Below, one piece after another: positions 12,343 to 23,734 of a stretch of 64,000 nucleotides of DNA. The position numbers and the translations under genes are program-made. This stretch comes from Certhia americana (Eukaryota > Chordata > Aves > Passeriformes > Certhiidae). The notes beneath the pieces were generated by a model. That model made no database searches. It was not told the DNA's origin and saw nothing but the letters and a program-made list of their open reading frames with translations. How positions within the stretch are numbered: position 1 is the stretch's first letter; each line of letters starts with the position of its first letter. The stretch covers positions 238,739 through 302,738 of the forward strand of contig JAGMWU010000029.1 of the NCBI GenBank assembly GCA_018697195.1, read 5' to 3'.

Positions 12343-13111
12343 GGGGCTGGGTTGCTTTCTTACAGAATTTTTTTCCCGAAAGTTGCTAGGAAGCTGACTG
12401 CTGGGTGCTTGTGGGTACTTATGGGTGCTTGGGAAAGACAAAGGAAGCAGCTAAGTCAGGGACAGGATGGCACCCGGAATTCACTTTGCTCTGCAGAGTT
12501 TTTGCTCTCGGAGGGAACTGCCAGGGCTGCTCGGTTCCTGACTGCGGCGAGCTCTCACCATCCCTCACCTGGAGCTCAGCTCGGAGTGACCCATCCCCGT
12601 CTCTTCGTGTGTCCCCCGGGATTTCAGGACCTGTTCTCTCCCTGCCCTGCCGAGAGCTGCTGCCCCGTGTCCCTGCACCCGCTGTTCCTTGGCTTTTGCT
12701 CTGGGTTTCTCCGCCGTGCCGTGTCCCGCAGCCCCTGCCTGCCGGGACATTTCTACAGCTCCAGCTGCCGCCTCCGAGCTTCTGCTCCATCTCAGATGTC
12801 TCAGTCCCCCGGGACTGCTGCTCCCTCCGACAGCTTGTGATGGTACCAAAGGGGGGAAGGTGCCAGTGGGGGAAAAAACTGTGACCGATTCCCTAATTCT
12901 GTTTGTTGTTAACGCCTGTTGTTCTTTGTATTTGTATTATTTGCCTTGTTATACGCACTAGTAAAGAACTGTTATTCCTATCCTCGTATCTTTGCCTGAG
13001 AGCCCCTTAATTTCAAAATTATAACAATTTGGAGATAGGGAGTGTGCATTCTGCATTCCAAGAGAGGCTCCTGCTTTTCCCTAGCAGACACCTTTCTCCC
13101 AAACTAAGACA
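12343..13111 (+). mobile_element. CpG-rich retroviral LTR (same U5 family as 3911, 23762 and 32911)
   Basis: The right half contains AGTAAAGAACTGTTATTCC, TCTTTGCCTGAGAGCCCC, a GGGAGTGTGCATTCTGCATT block and the 3' end CTAGCAGACACC...ACTAAGACA, the reverse complement of the left end of the LTR at 32911. The left half (12450-12850) is unusually CpG-dense, as promoters of younger LTRs can be. The left boundary is uncertain: CAGTGTT occurs at 12336 and again at 13110 and may mark the target duplication, which would place the start near 12343. The 180-codon frame at 12298-12840 follows the GC-rich composition and is probably not a gene. Confidence 0.6.
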
Positions 13112-13902
13112 GTGTTATCCCTTTGGCGGTCCCTTCCTGCTGTTGTCCAGTGTGACATCGACTCCATTCCTTGTCCAGGAGCCCTGCTGGCCCAGGGACA
13201 GGCTCAGTGTCCTGTCCCTCACTGCCACTCCTATGTCTTCCCAGTTATCCTGGATTGATGCTGAATTTTATCCCCATTTGTCTGTTCAGCTCAGAAATAA
13301 GTTTTGCACCTTTAAAACTGGATCTGAGAGTGAAGCAGGGAGAAGGAGAAGCGGTGGAATGTCTGAGACGGTTGTTTTCAAACCATAAAGAAAAGTTTTC
13401 AGCTTTCCTCGCACACCGCCTGTGTTGTCTGCAGAGTGGTTGGTGAGAGAGAGCTCTCCTTTGCTCTTTGCTAGTTTTTGGCCAGCTGAAGCAGAGTAGT
13501 TCTCTGGACTGTGATTTTTTTTCTTTTTCATGGAATTGTTTGAACCTGCTCTGGTCTAAAACCCAGCAGAGCCCCAGGAGCTCAGACCCGTGTCCCACCA
13601 GGCCTGGCCTGGGTCCGGCATTTCCCAGTGCCAGAGGGACTGACAACAACTGTGAGACCTGAGCTGCATCCCACAAAAGAGACGTTCTGATTTCACCATC
13701 TCTTCAGAGCAGCGAGATGTTTTGTTGTTTAGTATTGTTTATTTTTATTCTGGACAGTGCTTTGACTGTTAAATAAACGGTTTTTTCCCTTTCTCTCTGA
13801 GGAAATTTTTTTCTGAACCACTTAAGGGAGAGGCTGCTTGAATTTGTTTTCTAGAGGAACCTCTTTGGAGGTTTTCTCCCAAATTTGCCCTAAGCCAGGA
13901 CA
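13112..13902 (+). mobile_element. Second retroviral LTR, different family (start not located)
   Basis: The right end reads AATAAA at 13772-13777, then CTTTCTCTCTGAGGAAAT, GAGGTTTTCTCCC, and finishes AAATTTGCCCTAAGCCAGGACA at 13902, which I recognise as the 3' end of a common songbird LTR. Upstream, GGTGAGAGAGAGCTCTCC (13441) and TTTGCTAGTTTTTGG fit its U3. The start lies somewhere between 13112 and about 13350. It stands head to tail after the LTR ending at 13111. No internal retroviral sequence follows. Confidence 0.6.
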
Positions 13903-14663
13903 AAAAGCACCTTCCCTTCCTCTGGGAGGGCAGCAAGGCTGGTACTCAGCCAGGGTTGGAGCTGCTGCTTTCCCTGATCTCTTTTCCCCTTGGCACAAAT
14001 GGAATTGAGATGATCCTTTGCACAGCCTCAGTTCCTGCTCAGCAGGTCAGGGGACAGGTGATGGAATCTGGGGTTCTCCCCAGATCTGGGGTCACAAGAC
14101 CAGATTTGCCTTCCAGGGAGGGGGATCAAAACTTGAATGGTTACTTCAGCAGCCTGAGAGAAGTGGGATGGTTCAGCCTGCCCCAAGCCTGGTTCTCTTC
14201 CAGGGGCTGCAGAGAATTCCAGGTGTCTGCTGCTTCACTCACCTGAACTGGCTTCAAGGTTCACCACTTCTGTACCTTCTATGGAAACTGAACTGAAAAA
14301 ATTGAAAATTGTGTTGAAAGAAATGAAAACGGGATGTAAAATCACAATTCTGCATTTGATTCCTGAAAAATCCAGAGCAGTGCTATCACTGTACTTGAGG
14401 GCTGTAATTTTGTATATGGGATAATTTTCATCCATTCTTCTGAGCTTATCATGGGATTTATTTTTAATTCATGGATATTTCTGTGCACTTTAGGTTGGCA
14501 TTGTTGAAGGGCTAAAAAGGAGCATTGGCACAACTTATTCCCTGTTGGTTTGTTTTTTGGGGTTTTTTTTAATTTCCATCTATTTACATCCCTGTTTATT
14601 ACATAATTATGGATTAGAAGGGATTGGTTACAGATTATTCACTTTGTGTAATAAAATCAGGGA
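13903..14663. other. Unique sequence, no gene seen
   Basis: No gene or repeat recognised. Overlapping + strand frames (13956-14296, under 100 codons) have no known features. Confidence 0.5.
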
Positions 14664-14735
14664 TAACTTCCACTATCCCAGGTTGCTCCAAACCCCACTT
14701 AACCTGACCTTGGACACTTTCAGGGGTGGAACAAC
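14664..14735 (-). mobile_element. CR1 LINE internal tail fragment
   Basis: AACTTCCACTATCCCAGGTT followed by GCTCCAAACCCCACTTAACC and TTGGACACTTTCAGGGGTGG match the reverse complement of the CR1 tail, without its terminal part. About 70 bp remain. Confidence 0.8.
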
Positions 14736-15443
14736 CTGTCCTGGTCTGGTTTACTTAATTACTTGAGCTGACCTCCTCCAGTCAGATCATCTTTGAAATT
14801 CCTGCACATTTGCATCACTCTAATGATAATTGGAAAAAATCCCAGCTGGAACAGGAGCCTTCCACACTAGAGATACACCTGGGCCTGCTTTACCTGGCAC
14901 AGGCTGAAAGATATTGAGGAAAAATGAGGCTGTTTGTGGCCATCTGATCAGATTTGAGATTAAAAAATGGGACAGCTGCAAAATTCAAGGTGTTTTTATG
15001 TTTGGGCTTCACTGGAATTCAAATAGATCCCTTTAAAGCCTTTTCCAAAGATGAACAAACTCAAGAAGTTCACACAAGGTGGAACCAGATAATTCTGGCT
15101 CCCATGGCTGTTTTAACCTTCTGCCACTGTCACAGCTCTGGAAAAACTGAAATTCCAGGATATTTGGAATTTTGGGCAGAGCAAAGGCACTCCTATATTT
15201 AAGTTTTGGAACTGGGTGAACCAATTGATGTACAAGGTTGTCCAGAGGTTTCTGAGCCACTGATTTCTCTGTCTTGTTTCATTATCTAATTTTTAAATGA
15301 AGTTTTGTGCGATGCAAAGTGCAATTACTGTTGGAATTTTATTGCTTCCTGTGACTGCCCAGTTCTCCCTGGGAGCCAGTTTGGTCTGTAAAGCTTTGCC
15401 AATGCAAACCCAAGCCCAGTTTCCTGCTCAGCCCTTCTAAGCC

Positions 15444-15515
15444 TGGCTTCATTGTGGAAATTCCTGGAAAATCTCTTCACAGCCCGGCTGTCATTGTGGA
15501 AACTCCTGGAAAATC
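15444..15515. repeat. Two-copy 41-bp tandem duplication
   Basis: CATTGTGGAAATTCCTGGAA at 15450 recurs, with one change, as CATTGTGGAAACTCCTGGAA about 41 bp later, each followed by AATC. This is a local duplication. Confidence 0.85.
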
Positions 15516-15810
15516 ATCCCACTCCAAATTGGGCCCCTCTTGGGATGGGAGGCAATGCAGGGAGCATCAGTTTGGGGGTGGGAATGGTTTGTTAGTGGAA
15601 GGATTCCTTGCAAATGTCTTCTCCCCATCCCTCTGATTGTTTTGTCTGCAGCGCGTGGAGATCTCTGATGAAAGAAAGAGGAAAAAATAAAAGCAAAACT
15701 GTGGCTTTGGAATGGTGGAAAATAGAGGCATGAAATAGAGGAGACTGAGAAATGGGGAAAGAACCCAAACAACAATGAAAAGCAATCCAAAAATGCCCCT
15801 CAATCAAGAT

Positions 15811-15882
15811 AAATATAACAATAATAATGATAATAATAATGATAATAATGATAGCAATGGTACTACTAATAATAATAATAAA
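15811..15882. repeat. (AAT/GAT)n imperfect microsatellite
   Basis: Repeated AATAATAATGATAATAATAAT blocks with interruptions. The I-rich peptides predicted from the opposite strand come only from this repeat. Confidence 0.93.
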
Positions 15883-17424
15883 GAAAAACAAAAATAAAAA
15901 AGGACTGAAATAATGGATGAGGACTGCATCCCTTCACCTGCCGTATCTTGGTTCATCCACTTGTGAAATCCAGGTCTGTGCCCAGTGCTGGAATTCACAA
16001 GGGTCTCAGTTAAGGCATCGGATGTGTGCTGAAGAACTGCTTTACTTTGCCGTTTTCATTTCCAGATTATTTTTGATGTGGAATTCAGAATCATTTACAG
16101 TAGTTCTCCTGCCTGCTTGCCATCCTGTGCCCCAAGCCCTCTGTGCAGGGGAGAGTGTTGAAAAGCTTGATAGAATCAGGGCATTCTTTAGATGGCTGTA
16201 ATTTGTAAATCAATTACCTAAATCAGGAGATAAAAAGCCTAATTGGCAGCAGAGACAACTTGGGGGGTTTGTTATTCTTTTTTCTAGACACAGACACAGA
16301 TTTGCCAACACCAGTGGCAAATTGTGGCAGCTGCTCTGAGGTTGGAAGCACAAGGGATTGAGGATGAGAAAGCAACCCCTGGAAACTCGGTTTGATTAAA
16401 CTGCCTGTTTTGAGGAGTCCTACACAACTATAAATCAATAAAACTTCTCTTATCATATCCGCAATAGGCATCCCTTAATTGTGAGAGCCCATCACATTAC
16501 CTATCTATAACAGGATTTAACATCCCTCCCAATCCAGTCTGGGACTCTGATTCTAAATGAGGCAGTTCATTGGAAAAATCCCAATAAAATCCTCAATCAG
16601 GTATTCACAAGCAGATGAAGAAGAGCACAGCAAAAGTTTTCTGAAGGAGGTCTGAAAGGCAGAAATCAGAACTCTGCTGTTTACTCCTTCTGCTTTATTC
16701 TTCCCCCTAGAGTTCCTTTTTTGCTTTTCCTTATGGTTCAGTGCTCCCTGCAACTAATTTTGGCTCCTTCATAAGCAAATTTGTGTTGAATGAAGCATTC
16801 CACAACAGCAGTTTAAACCCAGACAATGGGCTAAAAAGTGCATCTTTCCCCTCAGTTGCTAATTCATCTGTTGCTAATTAGAGGAAGGACCAGATCAAAC
16901 ATTTGTTTTGCTTCCCAACTCTGAGACACCTGTTGGTAAAAGCAATTAGAGTTTTAGTTCAATAAAACAGCCTCTGGTTTGTTTATGCAGAGATTTGATG
17001 TGGGTACATTACTGGAAGTCCATCCACATGAATGAAGCCCAAATGGTGAGGGGGGGATCCAATTTCTTTTGTCTCAGCCAAAAAAAACCATGCTGCTCTA
17101 ATTAAAAATCTGCATGGAATATTTATAACCAAGGAGAAGAAGCAAAACTCCCCACAGCGAGTCTGCCAGAAATAATGAGAGCAGAGTGGAAATCCTCTGA
17201 GCGAGGGAATCATATACTTTTCTGTAATGTTTGTCTTTGTCTTCCCAGCTCTGAGGGCCTGAATGACAGTTTGGATAAAATATATATGGTGTTATTAAAA
17301 AATAAATCCAGTTCAGTGCTGAAACTACCAGATGAAATCCTGTGGCTTGCATTATGCAGGAGGTCAGGAGATATAATGTTGCTTTACTGGTGTAAAATGG
17401 GAAAAAAAGCCTCTGATAAGCAGA

Positions 17425-17550
17425 GTCAGAGAATCCCAGAATGGCTTGGGTTGGATAAGACCTTAAATCCCATCCAGTCCCACTCCTGCCCAGTCCCACC
17501 TTCCACTATCCCAGGCTGCTCCAAACCCCATCCAACCTGGCCTTGACCCT
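17425..17550 (-). mobile_element. CR1 LINE 3' tail
   Basis: GTCAGAGAATCCCAGAATGG, CTTGGGTTGGATAAGACC, CCTTCCACTATCCCAGGCTG and CCCCATCCAACCTGGCCTTG form the reverse complement of a CR1 tail of about 125 bp. Confidence 0.88.
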
Positions 17551-17840
17551 TGTGGCTGACTGGAATGAAGTTTCCTGTTCCTCACAAAGCTCAAAATGCC
17601 TTTGAGGGTTATTTTCATGAGAAAATTTGGATTTTGAAGGAGTTGGCATCATTGCTCCCATCCTGCAGATCTGTGGGGACATGGAAAATTGAACTGTCTT
17701 ATTTGGTCACCAGCAGCCAGTGCTGGAGCCAGAGGGACACAGAAATCCCTGGATCAGTACTCCCTGCTCTGCTCAGAGGGTGGTTCCTGTGCTTGTGTTG
17801 CTTTGGGGGTTTTATGCACCCTGCTGGAATTCACAAATAT

Positions 17841-17995
17841 CCTCATAATGGTCCTGAGATCCTCAGAACGACCCAAATATCCTCAGAATGACCCAAATAT
17901 CCTCAGAATGACCCAAATATCCTCAGAATGGACCCAGATATCCTCAGAATGCCCCAAATATCCTCAGAACAGTCCAAATATTCTCAGAATGGTCC
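17841..17995. repeat. 20-bp tandem repeat, about eight units
   Basis: Units start at 17841, 17861, 17881, 17901, 17921, 17942, 17962 and 17982; the core unit is CCTCAGAATGACCCAAATAT. The third and fourth units are identical; the outer ones are diverged, a common pattern when unequal exchange homogenises the array centre. The reading frame across it predicts an S/Q/N/P-rich peptide, but 20 bp is not a multiple of three, so a coding role is unlikely. Confidence 0.95.
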
Positions 17996-19690
17996 TTTTT
18001 TTGAGGTTCTGAGTTCAACATCCTCTGGGGGAAGCAGGTCCTCAGCATATGGATTAGCAACTCTCCTCAGGTGGTGTCAGGAAAAACTGTGAGTCATGAG
18101 CAGCTCTTAGAAGGAGTTCTTTCATCCCTAAATGGGAAAATGAAAAACTGTCAGGTTCCAATAGAAGCTAAATGAAAATTTATCCATTTTAAATGCATTT
18201 ATTTGGGTATCATACTCTTTCCATGAGGGATGTTCCTGCTGACATATGTTACAAATTCAATTCTTGCAATGGGGGCTTTGGGTTTTTTTCTGCTCTCCCT
18301 TCTTCCCAGAATTCTGACAGGAACACTGGACATCCTCTGAAGGGGAGCAGAAACCAGTCCAGTTGGATGGTGGGAGCACCACAAATGAAACAGGCAATAG
18401 GAGCAGCTGGGAGCAGAAAGGGATATTGCACTAAATTTATATTATTTTTTAGGAATGATGTTCACTTCAGAATTCCTGGGAGGTCTCTGCATCTGGCTTT
18501 TCTGGAATTTCAGGGCTTGTAACTCTGAAAATGGGGATTTGTGTCATGTTGTCAGTTGGAGGGAAGAGGAGAGGGAAAGGGAAAGGGAAAGGAAAAGGAG
18601 AAAAAAGGAGGAAGGGAATAAGAAGGAGGAGGAAGAGGATGAATAGGTGTATTTGGCACACAAAAACTGGTGTTAAAATGATAGTTTGGGATCTGCAGCT
18701 GCCCAGAATCTTGTACAGTCCTGCTCCTCTGATCCCAGAGGGAGAACAGTGGGAACTCAGGGGCTCCCAGTGCGGCCTCCTCATCAATCCCTGCTCTGGG
18801 ATGATCTGCTCTCCAACCTAGCAGTGAAAGTCTCCATGTTATCTATGCAAGGCTTTTATTTTCCTAATCCATGGGTAGCTATTTAAAACTTCATTCCTAT
18901 AGCATGAATTTTATACAGAACCCTGTTGATTGTTATCTCTGCTAAGAGTTCTTGTAACTCCAGTAGGGCTTTGGTTGGGGGTTTTTGGCAGTCTTTAGGT
19001 TTTGAGACAAATTTTAATTGTGGGAGGCAAATTCAAATCTCCTGACCTCAGGGACATTTCCTTATCATTAAATACATGTTTGCATGGTTTGTGATATTTT
19101 AAATCTATGTATTGAAAGCAAGCTTTGCAGCCTGCACTGCACGCTGAGGATGTCCTGGCGTTTTTGCCACAACATTTTTAGCTAATACATCCAGAATTAC
19201 AAAAAATCAGCAACTGAATCCAAGATTTTTAAAAAATAAGAGAAATAAACAAATTTCCCTTACTTGTTCCTTGACTTTGGAACAACTCAAGTGCTCAAGA
19301 GCTGCACTGAGGAGCAGGGAGTGGAGTGTCCAGGAGTGGCTCAGGGTTCCTGCAGAGTCTCGTGCACGGACACTTTTGAAGTTTCTGCATTTTCTGCCAC
19401 AGGGCTTTTATTCTTCCTGAGTATAATGAAATAGGGCAATTTCCTATGAAATAGGACAAGGTTTAACTCCTCAAAATTGCAATTATATTAGTAAGAATAT
19501 AATTTTTTTTTTCTGCTGCTTCAGATTTCCAGAATTGTCTTTTAATCTTGCGTATATTTTTAAATTTGTTGCTCTGAGGAGAAAAAAAAATCCACCCAGA
19601 ACTGAATATTATTCAAAATATCTGAACAACTTTTTCTTTAGTGATTGCAAACAATTCATAATTTATTCTGAGAACTGATCTAGTGAAGGT
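17996..19690. other. Unique AT-rich sequence, no gene seen
   Basis: No gene recognised. It contains the purine tract at 18558-18618. The overlapping open frames at 18193-18886 include that low-complexity tract and have no family features. Confidence 0.5.
18558..18618. repeat. 61-bp uninterrupted purine tract
   Basis: Only A and G from 18558 to 18618, with a (GGGAAA)n core, and mostly purine up to about 18644. Such tracts can adopt triplex (H-DNA) structure. The predicted K/E/R-rich peptides are composition artefacts. Confidence 0.92.
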
Positions 19691-19767
19691 GTTCCTGTCC
19701 ATGGCAAGGGGTTGGAATGAGGTGATCTTTAAGGCAGTTCCAACCCAAACCTTTCTGTGATTCGATA
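19691..19767 (+). mobile_element. CR1 LINE 3' tail
   Basis: GTTCCTGTCCATGGCAAGGG, GTTGGAATGAGGTGATCTTT, AAGGCAGTTCCAACCCAAAC and CTTTCTGTGATTC form a CR1 3' terminus on the + strand. About 77 bp remain. Confidence 0.88.
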
Positions 19768-20030
19768 ATGTATTGTAATTTTCTTCAGTGATTTTCCAGG
19801 GTGGTTGTGCCTGTGGTGTTCCAGGGTAACCCTGATGCTGGAAATGTCCTGATTTTCTGATTTTTTAACATCCCTTCTTGAGTTTTCTTTCTTTCCTGTC
19901 AGAGACCATCACAGGGAAATGCAGAAATGCTTTTCTTCTAACAAAGACTTGAACACCCAGATAGGGCAAGGGGGAATCGTTTTGTTCCTGTTCTGGTTTT
20001 TGTTCAATTTCCCAGCCAATGCACCGAACC
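19768..20030 (-). mobile_element. Primer-binding-site-like sequence and leader fragment of an ERVL-like provirus
   Basis: Read on the - strand, two bases after the LTR end at 20031 comes TTCGGTGCATTGGCTGGG (20012-20029 complement). This sits where a retroviral primer-binding site should be and shares a GGTxCxATTGG core with the same position after the LTR at 27988. The sequence continuing to about 19870 (an A-rich, 67-codon minus-strand frame) may be 5' leader or the start of gag, but I cannot identify a gag motif. The left boundary is not known. Confidence 0.45.
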
Positions 20031-21410
20031 TGTCGTAGTTTCAGTTTGAAACCATGCAGAAACACCAATTTTTTGTCTTAGTTTTAGGCTGCCAATTCAA
20101 AATTTCTCAATCAAGAGCAAAGCAGGCTTGAACTTAAAAGGAATAGAACTTCATTAACTAACACTAAAGAAAAAAAGAAATCAGAATGAAATCTTCAAAA
20201 CACTTCTCCTCCCCCCACCAACTATTCACTTTTTTACTCCAAAGTAAAAAGACAAAACCTGGGATTCTCAGTCAGTTATCATTCTTAAAATAATCAATTC
20301 TCAATTCATCAAGGAGAAAGGAATCTCTCTTGGGTACCACAAAGATTTTCCACAAGATAACAGTTCTCTTAATTCCACTCCAAATTTGGCCCACCCGGGG
20401 AGAATGTTGCCATTGTGAAGTCCCTCCCATGAAACAGCCTGCCACAGCAGCTCATGGGCCATATCAGTTTATTAGGGTACAGTTTAAGGATGCCTCTTCT
20501 AGTATAAAACAAAAGTTCTCTTCATCTCAAGGAACAGAGGTCATCTTCCCTTAATGGGCATAGCGTCATCTCTCACTTCTTCAGTCTTCAGAAAATTGAA
20601 CAGATTCAATTTTCACCAACAGCTCACAACCCTGACTAGAACCTTGCATCCCCCTAAAAAGCACTCCATAGGTTTCAGAGTATTAAATCCATTCTCTATG
20701 GCCTCACAAGAGAAGTCCAACCTAACCAGGCCAATCCTTTAATCTTCCTTTCCATTTAAGATTCTCTGCTTACTTCCTCTGATATCAAGTCTTCTGCTAT
20801 TCCTTCCTACATTTCATCCGGTCCCTCTTTTTCCTCTGGGTAAGACTCATGCTTTGAAAGTTTCATTTGGTCAAGGAAAAAATTCACAGAGGAGCAGCCA
20901 GGATGAGGCAGTTAAGTGATGCATTGCAGTTGTGCTGGAGATGTGCCAAGGTCTCAAGACCTGCTGCTGCCCTCCAGTTCCAGCTGTGCTGAGAGAGGGA
21001 GGCCAAGATCCCCCTTCCAGCCTGGTCAGGCTTCAGATGTCTCACGCCAAGGCTGAACATCCCTTTCTTTCCTGCTGCGCAGACACTGGGCCTGGCTCAG
21101 CCCCCGGTTGCTGTGTGGGCAGTCCTGGATTAACAGATTTCAGCATCCAAGGCTGGGCTCTGCCTTCCTTCTCCTCACCTCTGCCTCTCCTTCTCCGTTG
21201 CCTGCCAGGGGTGCCGGGAGGAACCTCAGCCCAGCCTGGCCCGGCCATGGGGAACAGGCTCTGCCACTCACCCCTTCCAGAAACCAGAAGGGAGCTATTT
21301 CTGGATTCTCACCTTAAAATGTGTATTCACTAGAGGACTATCCACAATTTTCATTGTTTTAATCAGGTGTCAATATAACAAAATTATCCAATCAGGGCTA
21401 AACCATGACA
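20031..21410 (-). mobile_element. Long LTR (about 1.4 kb) of an ERVL-like retrovirus
   Basis: On the - strand it begins TGTCATGGTTTAGCCCTGAT (21410 leftwards) and ends AAACTACGACA at 20031, so both ends carry the TGTC...GACA inverted termini. A CCAAT box complement (ATTGG) lies near the start, and the R region TTCTATTCCTTTTAAGTTCA (20125-20144 complement) is typical of songbird LTRs. The expected AATAAA upstream of it reads AATGAA (20150-20155 complement); another AATAAA is at 20468-20473 complement. A flanking target duplication is not apparent. At 1380 bp it is long for an LTR and may contain a later insertion. Confidence 0.65.
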
Positions 21411-22808
21411 GTTCCTCAGTGTAAAATTATGGCCCCTACTGAGCAGAGTGGCTCAGCAGAAGGAATTTCACTTCGGAAAAAAACTAAAAGAAAAGCTTTA
21501 AACCAGTTTTTTTCCCCAATCATCCCAGGGAATGAAGTCTCCTGAACTGGCTACAAGCAGGAACAAAGCTGGCATTTGGATTTGCATTAGGAAGAGCACT
21601 CAAGTCTCTGGCACAGGACTTTTTTGTCTGTTGCTAATGAAAGTTCATTATGCATCTTTGCATATCCTCCTCTTTTCCTATTCTGCTCCACAAGGACACC
21701 TCGAGCTGCCCCGGCAGATAATTAACTCCTCCTTGCCATCTGTTCCATCAGTTCTGTCAACCTTGCAGCTCCTGGTGCCTCCTAAGCCTAGCAGGAGCTG
21801 CAGGAAGGAGGGTGCTGGCCTAGGTGTGGGGTTAAGGGACTTGAAGACTTTGAAAAGAGCATCAAGGGGAATTCAGGGATTGCAGACTGTGATTTGATCC
21901 TCAGCCTGTTCTTTCCATGAAATACAGGTTGTATTTGGCACCTGGTGTGGTTTCCAGGCTCATGGAAGTAAATCTGTCTCTTCAATCATAGCCACGGCAG
22001 AACTGATGCTAATTTTTTTTTAAAGGTGATGCTGCCTCTCCCTAACCTTCCATGGGACTTGGATCAGCCCATGGGAGACCAAGGGCCTTGGGCTTGCTGA
22101 GTTATGGAAGGACTTTGATCAGTGCTCAGAAGCTCCCACTTGGAATGCCAGGGCTTTGTCAGAAAAAGTTGTGGGCTGTGAGAACAAGGACACGGAGAGC
22201 TCAAATCTGTCTGAAATCTGTCTGAAATCCGAATGCCAAGAGCTCTGCCCCAAGATCCCTCTTATACTTCTGCAACTGGGCAGATGTTTCTCATCTCCTG
22301 TGGAATGGCTCACAGAGATGGAGCTACAAAGGGTTTGCTACAGCTTGTATGTGCTGGTGTTGAAAGCCACCTGCAAATCCTTGGGTAGGAAGAGGGAGTT
22401 TCATGGGATGGATTTAGGCACGGTGTCTCTACAGAGCATCACCTCTTTGAGGCTCTGCATGGCTCAAGATTTCCTCCTCTGTTTGAAGAGTACCACAGTT
22501 GCTTTTGACTTCTGAGTTTTGTCCTTCGTTCCAAAATTGGATTCTTCAGTCCTCACTACTCCCACTCAGCCCTCAGGAACAAAAGGGGTGAGCACAAAGA
22601 GGAGAACACAAAGAAACTTTGGGAAAGAAATCTGTCGAGTCTTTGAGAGGATTTTGCCACAGAGAAAAGAAGAGAGTTTTATTTTAAAATCATGAAGGAG
22701 CTGTCAGGTGTCTCTTAAAACTCAGGATCATCCCCAATCCATTGTGTGCCATGCCAAGTAATTGAGCTTCAGCTTCAAGCACTTTGCAGATACTTCAAAC
22801 TTAGTTAT
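21411..22808. other. Unique sequence, no gene seen
   Basis: No gene or interspersed repeat recognised. Around 21610-21740 the sequence is rich in TTGCTAATGA, TTATGCATCTTTGCATAT and GATAATTAAC motifs, a look shared with conserved regulatory elements. The frames at 21532-21897 and 22156-22515 (about 120 codons) have no known features. Confidence 0.5.
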
Positions 22809-23225
22809 TGAATCACAGAATCCTGGAATGGTTTGGGTTGGAAGGGATTTAAATCCCACCCAGTGCCACCCCTGCCATGGGCAGGGACACTTCCCAATGT
22901 CTCAGGGGGCTCCAAGTCCTAGGTGGCTCCAACATGGCCTTGGACACTTCCAGGGATGCAGGGGCAGCCACAGCTTCTCTGGGAATTTCACCCCAGCACA
23001 CACCCCCTCCCCGGGAGGAATTCCTTCCCAATATACCACCTAACCCTGCCCTCTGGCAGTGGGAAGCCATTCCCTGTGTCCTGTCCCTCCATCTCTTGTC
23101 CCAAGTCCCTCCCCAGCTCTCCTGGAGTACCTTTAGGCCCTGGAAGGGTCTCTCATGTTCTTCTGAAATATTTTCTTCCCCAGGTGAATATCCCCAGCTC
23201 TCCTAGCCTGGCTCCAGAGCAGAGG
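22809..23225 (-). mobile_element. Longest CR1 LINE copy in the window (about 420 bp)
   Basis: Starts GAATCACAGAATCCTGGAAT, passes through GGTTTGGGTTGGAAGGGATT, GCCACAGCTTCTCTGGGAAT, GGGAAGCCATTCCCTGTGTC, CTTTAGGCCCTGGAAGGGTC and ends in CCCCAGCTCTCCTAGCCTGG. This is the reverse complement of the CR1 tail plus the end of the region upstream of it. The open frames of up to 154 codons that cross it on the + strand read the non-coding strand of the element and should not be called genes. Confidence 0.92.
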
Positions 23226-23734
23226 AGATCCTGTGAAGAAGGGATTTGTGCCCAGAGAAAGTTGTATTTCTATCTGAAGTCTCCAGATCCCAGCCTGGAA
23301 GAGGAGCTGGTGTCCCTGGAATTGTCACAGGGCTCCCACATGTGGTCCTTCAGCCAGGTTAACTGGCAACGCCCAGGTAACCTTTGAAATTACATATAGA
23401 ACTAAGAAGTGGTTTTGTCCTTGTTAGTGCCTCACTGTGCTCTATTTGTACACTTATATAAGTGTACAAATATCAACATATAAATACCAAATATGCAAAT
23501 AATGCTGGCACAGCTGTTCATGTGACAGGCAGGCAACTCGTGGAACTGGTCCAACTGAAAAATTGACTTTTTGTTAAATTTTGGAGGTGATTTTAGGCTC
23601 CATTCCTCACCCAAAGCACTTCTGCAGGCAAACAAACACAGGCTGTGGCAGGGGAAGGAATGTTATGACAGCTGGAGTGAGTGGTGGGGACACAGTGGGA
23701 ACAACTTTGAACACACTCTTGTCTAATCAGCTTA
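23226..23734. other. Unique sequence, no gene seen
   Basis: No gene seen. A small inverted repeat occurs around 23445-23475 (TTGTACACTTATATAAGTGTACAA), a perfect palindrome of 24 bp. Confidence 0.55.

Larger units (their letters stand above)
14736..17424. other. Unique AT-rich sequence, no gene seen
   Basis: No gene recognised in 2.7 kb. It holds a two-copy duplication (15444) and an AAT/GAT microsatellite (15811). The part at 16800-17000 has repeated GTTGCTAATT motifs. Confidence 0.55.

Noticed and set aside
12298..12884. Open frames of up to 180 codons on + and 123 codons on -
   Set aside because: They lie in the GC- and CpG-rich U3 of an LTR, where stops are rare by composition, and overlap in several frames without any recognisable domain.
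22877..23387. Frames of 109 and 154 codons
   Set aside because: They read the antisense strand of a CR1 copy and continue into flanking DNA; similar P/S/G/L-rich peptides appear over every CR1 tail in the window.
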